From NCBI RefSeq assembly GCF_002808045.1, contig NZ_CP025000.1:992001-1056000 (forward strand): a DNA stretch of 64,000 nt, written 5' to 3'. The notes beneath the pieces were generated by a model. The model did not search any database and was not told the origin of the DNA. It saw only the letters and a program-made list of their open reading frames with translations. Source of the DNA: Idiomarina sp. X4. Lineage in GTDB: Bacteria; Pseudomonadota; Gammaproteobacteria; Enterobacterales; Alteromonadaceae. Made by a program: the position numbers and the translations under genes. This document shows, in pieces, positions 34,442 to 42,535 of the stretch; the first letter of the stretch is position 1; every line of letters starts with the position of its first letter.

Positions 34442-35539
34442 ATGATTACCCTACTGACCTATAAATTCATCTCAAAACAGCATTGGGCCGTTTTTATAGC
34501 GCTGGTCATTGATATAGCTCTGGGAAATGTATGGGTAGCCTACAATGGCGGCATTAGTAACTCATTCACCTCGCTGCTACTGATATTTATTGTCATAGCG
34601 TTCTTATTACTGCCGACAGCACTGGCGGTTGCGACGCTCTGTATAAGTATTCTGGGACAGGTGTCCCAGCTTGAGCTGCCATCACTATTGCAAGCAAAAA
34701 CCGTGGAGTTTCCACACGCCATGCATCCCGAAATGCTGCAACACGCACAAGGTATGCTCATCGGTTTTGTGATTGCGGCGATGATTATTGCTTTGTCGAT
34801 GTACTACCTGAAACGGCAGTGGCTACAGTCTGAAAAGGCCTTTCAAGCAATGCGGGAAAGGCAACTTAGAGACGAGCAACTCCTGACTATTGGCGCGGCC
34901 GCAGCGCAGCTCACTCACGACGTCGCCACACCGGTACAGTCCCTGAGACTACTAAATGAAGAACTCCAGGAAACTGGTGTGGATATTGCTCTTAAGCGTG
35001 ACTTTAGCGAGTATCTGCGACAGGTTGAGCTCAGCTTAACCCAGTGGCGCGAAGCTGCCGATGATGTTCGTAGCAAGCGTCAGCACCTATACACAGCAGG
35101 AGAAATGTCAGTACAACTGCAACAGCTTCTGCGAGTGGTTAAGCCCGACGCTCAATTACACTGGGAGTTACCGGAGTCGTTACGATACTGCGCAATTAAA
35201 GCCGACCGAACACTTATCCCGGCTATCGCTAATTTAATTATGAACGCCATTGAAGCCGGTATCCGTAATGGTGAACAAGAAACCGTTGTTACATTCGGCG
35301 ACTATACATCGGACGGTCAACAGCAATTAGTGATTCAAATTCTCGACAAAGGTTCGGGTATTCATGTTTCCGGGGAGGAAAAGCTTGGCATGTCGTTGAG
35401 TAAAAGTGATACTGGCATGGGTGTGGCTGCGGTCATTAGCCACGCCACCATCGAGCGCCTTAACGGCAAAGTTAGCTGGCAATCCAATGCCAACGGCACC
35501 ATGACTCAGATACGACTACCCATAGTGGACAATGACTGA
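34442..35539 (+). CDS. regB: RegB/PrrB-type redox sensor histidine kinase
   Basis: The 365-residue kinase has about five membrane helices in residues 10-125. A loop GGISNSF (36-42) matches the GGxxNPF quinone-binding heptapeptide of RegB except that Ser replaces Pro. A HisKA box QLTHDVATPVQSL with His159 follows, then a HATPase with NLIMNAIEA, ILDKGSGI and GMGVAAV. RegB/PrrB kinases sense ubiquinone state and electron flow. The redox-active cysteine of RegB near the H-box is not seen at the same place; a single Cys in SLRYCAIKA is elsewhere. It is 8 bp after the copper receptor and overlaps regA by eight bases. Confidence 0.87.
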   Translation: MITLLTYKFISKQHWAVFIALVIDIALGNVWVAYNGGISNSFTSLLLIFIVIAFLLLPTALAVATLCISILGQVSQLELPSLLQAKTVEFPHAMHPEMLQHAQGMLIGFVIAAMIIALSMYYLKRQWLQSEKAFQAMRERQLRDEQLLTIGAAAAQLTHDVATPVQSLRLLNEELQETGVDIALKRDFSEYLRQVELSLTQWREAADDVRSKRQHLYTAGEMSVQLQQLLRVVKPDAQLHWELPESLRYCAIKADRTLIPAIANLIMNAIEAGIRNGEQETVVTFGDYTSDGQQQLVIQILDKGSGIHVSGEEKLGMSLSKSDTGMGVAAVISHATIERLNGKVSWQSNANGTMTQIRLPIVDND

Positions 35540-36053
35540 AATAAAGCTCCTGATTATTGACGACGACGAAGGCTTTTGTCGTATTTTAAAACGCCGACTG
35601 GAACAGCATGATATTGATGTCGCTGTTGCTCATTCAGCGTCTCAGGCGCTTTCCGCTAGCGGCGAGTTCGATGTCGTATTGCTCGACATGATGCTTGGAG
35701 ATGATAACGGGCTGTCACTGATTGAGCCCATTACCCGGCACATTCAGCCCAAACACCTCATTGTACTTACCGGGTACGCAAGCATAGCGACCACCGTCGA
35801 GGCGATGAAGCGAGGCGCGACCGATTATTTAACCAAGCCGATCGGCACATCGGAATTGTTAAGCCGAATACGGGGTGAAGAAGTCGAAACCGACGTGCAG
35901 GAAACACAACGACTGAGCCCATCGCAAATTGAGTGGGAACATATTCAGCGAGCACTGCACGACAATGACGGGAATATTTCAAAAACGGCGAGAGATTTAG
36001 GCATGCATCGGCGAACGCTGCAACGCAAGTTAGCAAAGCGTTCGCCGCATTAA
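35532..36053 (+). CDS. regA: RegA/PrrA-type response regulator
   Basis: The 173-residue regulator has a receiver domain with the acidic pocket IIDDDEGF, phospho-acceptor Asp52 in VVLLDMMLGDDNG, Thr80 and Lys102. Its C-terminal Fis-like helix-turn-helix (148-169, NISKTARDLGMHRRTLQRKL) is nearly the invariant RegA/PrrA/ActR sequence. These pairs control respiration, copper-dependent oxidases and denitrification. The gene is convergent with ompW, 8 bp apart. The HTH makes the assignment strong. Confidence 0.92.
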   Translation: MTEIKLLIIDDDEGFCRILKRRLEQHDIDVAVAHSASQALSASGEFDVVLLDMMLGDDNGLSLIEPITRHIQPKHLIVLTGYASIATTVEAMKRGATDYLTKPIGTSELLSRIRGEEVETDVQETQRLSPSQIEWEHIQRALHDNDGNISKTARDLGMHRRTLQRKLAKRSPH

Positions 36054-36061
36054 GTGTTACT

Positions 36062-36760
36062 TTAGAAGTTGTAGCGCACACCTGCCATAGCAACATAAGG
36101 GTCGATATCAACGTCGACGCTTTGAATGGCACTGCCATTCACACGCACGTCACCAGTGGTATCGATATCCATTTTGCTGACCATAAAGTGCAGACCCCAG
36201 TCCTTGTTTATTGCCACGTTGACACCGGCTTGCAACGCATAGCCCCAGCTGTTTTTAAGCGCTAGCTCAACCGAGTCACTGTCACTCACAACACCCAAAG
36301 CTCCTAAGGTTGAACGTAACTGAGGGTCAACCTGTTCGTCGAAAAACGCCGTGTAGTTCACGCCAATACCGACAAATGGTTTGAAGGTGTCACTGTTTAA
36401 GTCGAAGTGATACTGTGCCAGCAGTGTTGGCGGTAAATGTTTGGTTTTACCCACTTTTAACCCGGCTAAGGCACCTGTGGCGGTAATATCGTGACTGAAT
36501 GGTGTTGCTGCAACCAGTTCCACTGTCCAGTTATTATCGACCGCATAGTCAAGAGTCAGACCTAGCTGGGTATTAGTATTGACACCAACGCCGGTACTGT
36601 TAGCGGGCAACCCTGCAACGCCTTCAACGACATTCAGGCTTGAGCTGCTGTCGTCCGGCATGACCGAGATGGCACCAACATTGAGGGAAAAGTCATTTGC
36701 TAAAGCCGGCACGCTTAGCAAGCTCAACAATACACCATAAGACAACGCTTTAAGCTTCAT
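36062..36760 (-). CDS. ompW: Outer-membrane protein OmpW
   Basis: OmpW is an eight-stranded barrel of the outer membrane linked to small hydrophobic molecules and to anaerobic adaptation. The 232-residue sequence has a signal peptide (about 1-22, ending ALA), SLNVGAISVMPDDSSS, LGLTLDYAVDNNWTVELVAATPFSHDI, LPPTLLAQYHF and FKPFVGIGVNYTAFF, all typical, and ends in VRYNF. A perfect FNR box lies 59-72 bp upstream of the ATG, which fits FNR control known for E. coli ompW. Confidence 0.94.
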   Translation of the reverse strand: MKLKALSYGVLLSLLSVPALANDFSLNVGAISVMPDDSSSSLNVVEGVAGLPANSTGVGVNTNTQLGLTLDYAVDNNWTVELVAATPFSHDITATGALAGLKVGKTKHLPPTLLAQYHFDLNSDTFKPFVGIGVNYTAFFDEQVDPQLRSTLGALGVVSDSDSVELALKNSWGYALQAGVNVAINKDWGLHFMVSKMDIDTTGDVRVNGSAIQSVDVDIDPYVAMAGVRYNF

Positions 36761-36818
36761 GGGTAACTCCTTGTTATTGAATACCCATAAAGCTTATAAG
36801 GTTTAATGATAGCGCGTA

Positions 36819-36832
36819 TTGATCTCTATCAA
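36819..36832. promoter_or_regulatory. Perfect FNR box (TTGAT CTCT ATCAA) before ompW
   Basis: All ten conserved bases are present. The box is between the yebC-type gene stop and the ompW start, both on the minus strand. At -41.5 the ompW transcript would start near 36784. Confidence 0.8.
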
Positions 36833-36833
36833 T

Positions 36834-37550
36834 CTACTGTTCGGCGTTGTGATAAATGTTTTGAACGTCATCTAAGTCGTTTAGCATATCCATTAAACGC
36901 TCAAACATAGGTTGGTCTTCTTCCGAAATTGTCGTAGTGACATGCGGCAGAAATTGAATTTCATCTGCGTCGAAATCGATATTTTCAAATGCCGAAGTGA
37001 GTGCCTGACGAGCCGCGGCATATTCAGTATGCGGAGCAAACACGGTGACCTGGCCGTCCTCGAACTCAACGTCAGTGACATCAACGTCGGCTTCCATTAA
37101 CGCTTCTAACACGTCGTCTTCACTGTCGTGTTTAAAGGCGAAAATCGCACAATGTTCGAACGAGTGCATGACACTGCCCTGCTCGCCAATTTTTGATTTG
37201 CTCTTAGTGAAGGCATTACGAACGTCGCCGAATGTACGGTTCGGATTGTCGGTTAAACACTCGACAATCACCATGCAGTTGCTTGGTCCGTAACCTTCAT
37301 AACGAGCGGGGGAAAAATCTTCACCAGCGCCACCTTGTGCTTTGTCTATGGCTTTCTCGATAACGTGAGCCGGCACCTGGTCTTTCTTAGCACGGTCAAT
37401 AAGCGAGCGAAGAGACAAGTTTGCGTCAGGGTCTGCCCCGCCTTGCTTTGCACACACATAAATTTCACGACCATAGCGGCTATAGACTTTACTCTTCGCA
37501 TTGGCAGTTTTGGCTATCGACTCTTTACGGTTTTGGTAGGCGCGACCCAT
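36834..37550 (-). CDS. YebC/PmpR-family protein, YeeN-like branch
   Basis: The family (YebC, PmpR, TACO1) relieves ribosome stalling at proline-rich stretches or binds DNA as a regulator. The 238-residue protein starts [11 protein letters not shown], with [26 protein letters not shown] and [25 protein letters not shown]. Its start and the KIYxxFGxEIYxxAKQG-type segment ([18 protein letters not shown]) are closer to E. coli YeeN than to YebC. The ATG at 37550 has GAGAG upstream; a longer frame to 37625 is not supported. It may be a second copy, as no ruv genes are nearby. Confidence 0.88.
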   Translation of the reverse strand: MGRAYQNRKESIAKTANAKSKVYSRYGREIYVCAKQGGADPDANLSLRSLIDRAKKDQVPAHVIEKAIDKAQGGAGEDFSPARYEGYGPSNCMVIVECLTDNPNRTFGDVRNAFTKSKSKIGEQGSVMHSFEHCAIFAFKHDSEDDVLEALMEADVDVTDVEFEDGQVTVFAPHTEYAAARQALTSAFENIDFDADEIQFLPHVTTTISEEDQPMFERLMDMLNDLDDVQNIYHNAEQ

Positions 37551-37711
37551 CGTCTTACTCTCTTTTAAAAAACAGAAGTCGGTAATTCTACACAGCCGAT
37601 GCAATATAGCCAATATATCTACCATAGAACGTTTTGATTCTTCAGTGCCGCTCCACCTGGGCGTAGAATCCAGATCAAATTTTAAAGCAATTCGCTTTAT
37701 TGAGGAGTGTT

Positions 37712-38725
37712 ATGTCGTCTTCAGTTCCGGTTTTGTCACTTGTTGACTATCAAAGCACTGATAATGAAACCAGACTGTCGTTTATACGACAACTGGGTGC
37801 TGCCGCAAGGGATGTGGGCTTTTTCTATTTGGAAGGTCACGACTTAAGCCAAGCTGAGCAAGACGACATTATTTCACTGTCGAAGTCATTTTTTGCTTTG
37901 AATGCAAAAGAAAAAAGACAGGTGAAAATGGCAAATTCACCGCATTTTCGTGGCTACAATCAAACGCATACCGAGGTTACAGCTGGTGCTTTAGACTTTC
38001 GTGAGCAGTTCGACATCATGGATGAACTGCCAGCAGTACATTCCCAGCTCGTCACTCAGGAGTGGCAAAAGCTCATTGGACCTAACCAGTGGCCTGACGC
38101 AATGCCTCGCATGCGCTCAACATTACTCACATGGCAGGATCGTTTAACCAAGGTTGGACTGACATTATTGTCCGCTCTTTGTGAGGCTCTGGAGCAACCA
38201 GCCGATGCCTTGCAACCCACCGTGCAAAACGGCCCTTATCGACATACCAAGTTAATTAAGTACCCCGGCAGCGAATCCGCCGGTAATCAAGGTGTGGGCG
38301 CACATAAAGATCCCGGCTATCTAACCTTTGTTCTGCAAGACGAACACAGCGGTTTAGAAGTGGAAATTGACAATGAATGGCACTCGGTAAGCCCGCGTAA
38401 AGGGGCCTTGGTGGTAAATATTGGAGAGCTGCTTGAGTTAGCATCAGACGGCTATTTAAAAGCAACGAACCACAGAGTTGTCAGTCCCCCCGCCGGAGTC
38501 ACCCGTTATTCATCGGCTTTTTTCATGGCCGCGCAACTTGATGCCGATATTCCCGTTCTGCCACTGCCTGATCATCTGAAACGCCTGGCTCACGGGCCCA
38601 GTAGTGATCCTAATAACCCTCTGCTTCGCAAGGTTGGGGAAAACGTGTTAAAGGGACGAAAACGGTCACACCCTGATGTCACAGAGAAATTCTACAAAGA
38701 AGCACTTCAGCAGTTGTCAGCGTAG
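37712..38725 (+). CDS. 2-oxoglutarate/Fe(II)-dependent oxygenase, isopenicillin N synthase-like
   Basis: The 337-residue protein has the N-terminal DIOX_N pattern (RDVGFFYLEGHDLSQ) and the double-stranded beta-helix core. Iron ligands are His and Asp in GAHKDPGYLTFVLQD and His in KATNHRVVSP; the oxoglutarate arginine is in TRYSSAFFMA. The ATG at 37712 follows GAGGAG; a TTG at 37700 would contain that site. A short inverted repeat TAAAGC-N5-GCTTTA (37683-37699) precedes it. Substrate is unknown. The 3' end overlaps the pilin gene on the other strand by 19 bp. Confidence 0.86.
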   Translation: MSSSVPVLSLVDYQSTDNETRLSFIRQLGAAARDVGFFYLEGHDLSQAEQDDIISLSKSFFALNAKEKRQVKMANSPHFRGYNQTHTEVTAGALDFREQFDIMDELPAVHSQLVTQEWQKLIGPNQWPDAMPRMRSTLLTWQDRLTKVGLTLLSALCEALEQPADALQPTVQNGPYRHTKLIKYPGSESAGNQGVGAHKDPGYLTFVLQDEHSGLEVEIDNEWHSVSPRKGALVVNIGELLELASDGYLKATNHRVVSPPAGVTRYSSAFFMAAQLDADIPVLPLPDHLKRLAHGPSSDPNNPLLRKVGENVLKGRKRSHPDVTEKFYKEALQQLSA

Positions 38726-39180
38726 ACTTTAACTTCGGGTTCACTGGTCGATGTCGCACCGATGTAATTGACATAGCAACTCATCAGGCTGTCTTCATCT
38801 GCGGCAAGACCAATAACATTGCCAATACCCACTTCCGACACAGCCCAGTCGTCTAATTGAATCACTTGACTCAGCGCACTTTCTTTAGGCGCGGGGTAGC
38901 CATAAAAGAGTAATATTCCGCCATCCGGACAACTGATATTGACGTCATCAAACTTGCCACCCAAGCAGGTCGCACTTTGCTTTTCTATTCCCTGAATAGC
39001 GGCTTTACCGTACGTCATGTCCAACGCTGATTTAAGGGAAGCCTCCAAACCGTGAAGCCGACTTGTTTTAGCATCATTGGAGAAGTTGATAAATTGAGGG
39101 GCGGCTGTCGCCGAGAGTACACCAAGCACAACAATGACGATAATAAGCTCGACTAGTGTAAATCCTTTACTGCGTCGCAT
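38707..39180 (-). CDS. Type IV pilin, MSHA-like
   Basis: The 157-residue prepilin has a short leader MRRSKG with the prepilin peptidase site before FTLVELIIVIVVLGVLSATAAPQF, including the conserved Glu5. The C-terminal globular part has four cysteines (CLGG, CPDG, SCYV and the terminal DNC), which would form disulfides as in MshA. No pilus assembly genes are nearby, so it is an orphan pilin that must use an assembly system elsewhere. The ATG at 39180 is chosen because the leader then has normal length. Confidence 0.87.
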   Translation of the reverse strand: MRRSKGFTLVELIIVIVVLGVLSATAAPQFINFSNDAKTSRLHGLEASLKSALDMTYGKAAIQGIEKQSATCLGGKFDDVNISCPDGGILLFYGYPAPKESALSQVIQLDDWAVSEVGIGNVIGLAADEDSLMSCYVNYIGATSTSEPEVKVYADNC

Positions 39181-39257
39181 AACCAAGCACCAAAAATAAA
39201 ATAGGGACCGTAATGGCCCCTATTATAATACTAGTTAAATTGTTAATTCAATGTTAA

Positions 39258-41789
39258 CTAAAAACTAACTGTGACCGAGTCACAGGCCTCTGTACCTGCT
39301 TCACACAGTTGGTAAACAACATCGCTACCATCTGAATCAAAGCGATCACGAACGCGACCTGTATTTGACAGTGTCTCAACAAACTCACCGTTGCGATACA
39401 AGTCTACGTCACCTGCAGCGCCTGACCAGCGAAGGTCGACTAAAGCAGTGCCACTACGCAATAAGCGAGAACGATAAACATCCAACTCGATGTCCGTCAG
39501 GCTAACGGTTACCGACTGCGTGACTGTGTCTGACAATTCAGTAGCGTCAGTCACTGTTAAAGTCACATCGTAAGTACCTTCTTGAGAGTATGCATAAACA
39601 GGGTTTGCTTCGGTTGAAGTGCTGCCATCACCAAACTCCCAGAAGTAGCTTTCGATGTCGCCATCATTATCACTTGAGGTATTGGTAAAGCTGACAGTCA
39701 AATCTTCAACGCTCGCCTCAAAACCTGCTACTGGCGCATCTGGTAAACCATCGTCTTCTTCAACGGCGGTCAGAGTTAATGACCAGTTGTTAAGAGTACC
39801 CGTATCAGCACCCGCATTATCCGACACATTCAGAGTCCAATCACCAGTCATGTCTTCGCCATTAAAGGTATCGACAGTCCAAGTGGCAACCAGATCATCT
39901 TCACTGCTACCAGCGCGGTCGTGCAAGGTTTGGGTCGTACCTTCAGGTGAAGTCAATGTAACAATCAAATCACCTCGCCATGTATGAGTAATATCAACGC
40001 TCACTTCAGCACCGAAAACAATACCGGTTTCAGGCACATTGATAACACGGCTGATACCGTTGCTGTCATCATCCGGGATATCTGCATTTGGTACATCTTC
40101 ATAGTAAAAGTCAGAAAGACCTTGCGGAAGTACGTAAACCGTAGCACTTACGTCACGAGTCATTTCGCCCGTTTCTACATCGGTACCGCTAACCGTAATA
40201 ACGTATTCGCCCCAAGCGGTTTCTTCTGTTGTTGTCACTTGTACGTCAACCGTTTCGCCGTTTTGCGCTTGGTTGGAAGACAGCGAAACATCTAGCTGAG
40301 GTTCAGCGGAAACACTTAAGTCAACCGCACCTGACCAGTCCGCAATGCTGCCAACATCCAGCGTTAGAGTTGTGCTGTCACCCGCAACAATTTCCTGGTT
40401 TGATGGGCTCAACTCTAAACGGTAAGCCGGATCCGGGTCAGCTGCAATCAGCGCATTTAAGGCGTTCAAGCGATTACCCGACGCTGTTTTACCAGCTAAT
40501 GCAGGAATACTCTCACCAGAGTCCATCAAAATTTGCTTCACTTCTGTAACACTCAGGTGCGGCGCAATCGACCAGATAAGGCCAGCCACACCAGCAACAT
40601 GCGGACTTGCCATAGACGTACCCGAAGCTGTTGCATAGCCTCCATTTAAGTACGTAGAAAGGATTTCGGTACCAGGCGCACCTAAGTCAACAGACACCTC
40701 ACCATAAGTTGACGACGCAGCGAGTGAGTCAGTGCGTGTTGTATTAGCCACATTCACAATACCGTCCAGGTCATAACCACCTGGATAGCTAGCCGTAACG
40801 TCCGCATCAATTCCGTCGTTACCGGCAGCAGAAACAAACATAATGCCCTGATCAATACTGTCAGCTATCGCGGTTCTCAGCGACTCAGAGTAGGCACCAC
40901 CGCCCCACGAGTTGTTTGTTGCTACTAGGTTAACCCCATGATTGACTTTCAAGTTCGTCATGTAATCAATACATTCGATAGCAGCCGCTGTACTGCCTCG
41001 GCCATCAGCGCCCAGGAATTGACAACCGACAATTTCGACATCCCAGTTAACACCGGTTACACCCTGACCATTATTGGCGCTCGCGCCAATAGTACCAGCA
41101 ACGTGTGTACCATGACCGTTACCATCCATTGGGTCACCGTTACCATTAACTGCTGAGTAACCATAACAGTCATCGACTACACCGTTACCATCATCGTCTT
41201 CACCGTTACCGCAAACTTCACCAGGGTTAACCCACATGTTGTCAGCAAGATCCGGATGCGTGTAATCAACACCAGAATCAATAACACCGATAACGACGCT
41301 GGAGTCGCCGGTGGTTATATCCCAGGCTGGGCGCGCATCAATATCAACACCTGGCGTTCCGCCGCTTTGACCCGTGTTCTCTAATGCCCACATGTCACCG
41401 AATGCAGGATCATCCGGAGTTGCTAAAATATTAAAGTTAGAGCTTTTCGTGTCATTAATTGAAATGATGTAGTTAGGCTCAGCGACCTCGATAAAGGGGT
41501 GATTAGAGAGGCGTTTAATAAGGGCATCGCGTTGTTTTGCATTGCGAACATTGACCTGTGCAATACGACCATCCGCAATATTACGCATCGCAATATCGCG
41601 CCCGCGGCTATCCAGAGCTCGTAATGTTCCGCCAGCTCGGTTAATTAAATCTTGACGCTGCTCTTTCGTCACCGAGTGCTTAAATACCACCAGCAATGAA
41701 TCATCGTCCGCCTGTTTACCATTCGCCGCAGCAGCACCTGTTGCGAGCGCCATGGATACGCCGACGACTAATTTTTTCAAATTCGTCAT
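39258..41789 (-). CDS. Secreted subtilisin-like protease with P domain and PKD domain
   Basis: The 843-residue S8 protease has a signal peptide (1-22), an inhibitor I9 propeptide (about 30-110) and a catalytic domain (about 135-445) with Asp171 in VIDSGVDYTHPD, His226 in GNGHGTHVAGT, oxyanion Asn324 and Ser392 in SGTSMASPHVAG. A PepSY-free linker of Ig-like strands is followed by a proprotein-convertase P domain (about 560-680) and a PKD domain (about 690-765), then a short Ig-like tail ending in a strand. It contains aspartate-rich loops (GNGEDDDGNGVVDDC) likely to bind calcium. It is divergent from the curli operon across 313 bp. Confidence 0.92.
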   Translation of the reverse strand: MTNLKKLVVGVSMALATGAAAANGKQADDDSLLVVFKHSVTKEQRQDLINRAGGTLRALDSRGRDIAMRNIADGRIAQVNVRNAKQRDALIKRLSNHPFIEVAEPNYIISINDTKSSNFNILATPDDPAFGDMWALENTGQSGGTPGVDIDARPAWDITTGDSSVVIGVIDSGVDYTHPDLADNMWVNPGEVCGNGEDDDGNGVVDDCYGYSAVNGNGDPMDGNGHGTHVAGTIGASANNGQGVTGVNWDVEIVGCQFLGADGRGSTAAAIECIDYMTNLKVNHGVNLVATNNSWGGGAYSESLRTAIADSIDQGIMFVSAAGNDGIDADVTASYPGGYDLDGIVNVANTTRTDSLAASSTYGEVSVDLGAPGTEILSTYLNGGYATASGTSMASPHVAGVAGLIWSIAPHLSVTEVKQILMDSGESIPALAGKTASGNRLNALNALIAADPDPAYRLELSPSNQEIVAGDSTTLTLDVGSIADWSGAVDLSVSAEPQLDVSLSSNQAQNGETVDVQVTTTEETAWGEYVITVSGTDVETGEMTRDVSATVYVLPQGLSDFYYEDVPNADIPDDDSNGISRVINVPETGIVFGAEVSVDITHTWRGDLIVTLTSPEGTTQTLHDRAGSSEDDLVATWTVDTFNGEDMTGDWTLNVSDNAGADTGTLNNWSLTLTAVEEDDGLPDAPVAGFEASVEDLTVSFTNTSSDNDGDIESYFWEFGDGSTSTEANPVYAYSQEGTYDVTLTVTDATELSDTVTQSVTVSLTDIELDVYRSRLLRSGTALVDLRWSGAAGDVDLYRNGEFVETLSNTGRVRDRFDSDGSDVVYQLCEAGTEACDSVTVSF

Positions 41790-42102
41790 TCTTCCTTCCT
41801 CATTATTGTTGTAGGAATTTCATTCAAATGTGCGTACTGCTCATCTCGTCACTAAAAAAATAAGTAGCATATTTTCCACAGCAATTTACGCCAAAAGTTA
41901 GAGATTTACGTTTTTTAACGCTAAATACGACAAAGGGACTAGGACATCTAGGTGGGTTCGCAACCCCAAAACACATAACACACTGTATTAACTAAAAATT
42001 TACGTTCAAAAACAATTTTTAAAATACACCGTTCATACGATTGTTGAGTAAAAACCAGCCGTTATTCTTGTTAGCGGAATTATTAACAAAAGGTGTTCCG
42101 CT
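41790..42102. promoter_or_regulatory. AT-rich protease-curli divergent promoter region with repeated ATTTACG
   Basis: This 313-bp non-coding stretch has three copies of ATTTACG, at 41884-41890, 41904-41910 (20 bp apart) and 41998-42004. A small hairpin GGGTT-CGC-AACCC is at 41954-41966. The csgB ribosome-binding site AAAGGTG lies near 42090. The repeats could be sites for the CsgD-like regulator, but no consensus for this group is known to me. Confidence 0.4.
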
Positions 42103-42513
42103 TTGACTTTTTTAAAACAACTTTTAGCAGCAACAGTGGTTATGTTGGTCTCTCTTCCGGGAGTAGCCAACGACATTCCTGTTGCTTTAGCAGGGTTACT
42201 GGAGCGGCAGTCCCTTGCGAACCATGCGGAAATTGCTCAGCTAGGCTCTTATAACCTCACTTCACTCGCCCAGGTAGGCGAGCAAAATTACGCATACCTC
42301 GCTCAGTATGGGCTGGAAAACACCCTGACGATCGAGCAGCAAGGGTTCAATAATTCTGTCACTGCAGAGCAGTCTGGACGCAGTAATTCAGCGACCATTC
42401 TTCAAGTTGGTGCGAACAACGTTATTCAGCTTCAACAACTTGGTGATGGCAACTCAATAAGCATTCAGCAGACTGGTGCTGCCGCTGAAATGTCCATCAC
42501 GCAGTTCAAATAA
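42103..42513 (+). CDS. csgB: Curli nucleator CsgB-like
   Basis: CsgB seeds the polymerisation of the major curlin outside the cell. The 136-residue protein has a signal peptide (about 1-22, ending GVAND) and eight or so curlin half-repeats of about eleven residues, most with Q-x-G-x-x-N (AEIAQLGSYN, YAYLAQYGLEN, SATILQVGANN, SISIQQTG). The start is a TTG at 42103: the first ATG (codon 14) would remove the charged end of the signal peptide, and AAAGGTG stands at proper distance before the TTG. It is 22 bases upstream of the major subunit gene. Confidence 0.85.
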   Translation: MTFLKQLLAATVVMLVSLPGVANDIPVALAGLLERQSLANHAEIAQLGSYNLTSLAQVGEQNYAYLAQYGLENTLTIEQQGFNNSVTAEQSGRSNSATILQVGANNVIQLQQLGDGNSISIQQTGAAAEMSITQFK

Positions 42514-42535
42514 GAACAATCAATGGAGAACAATC

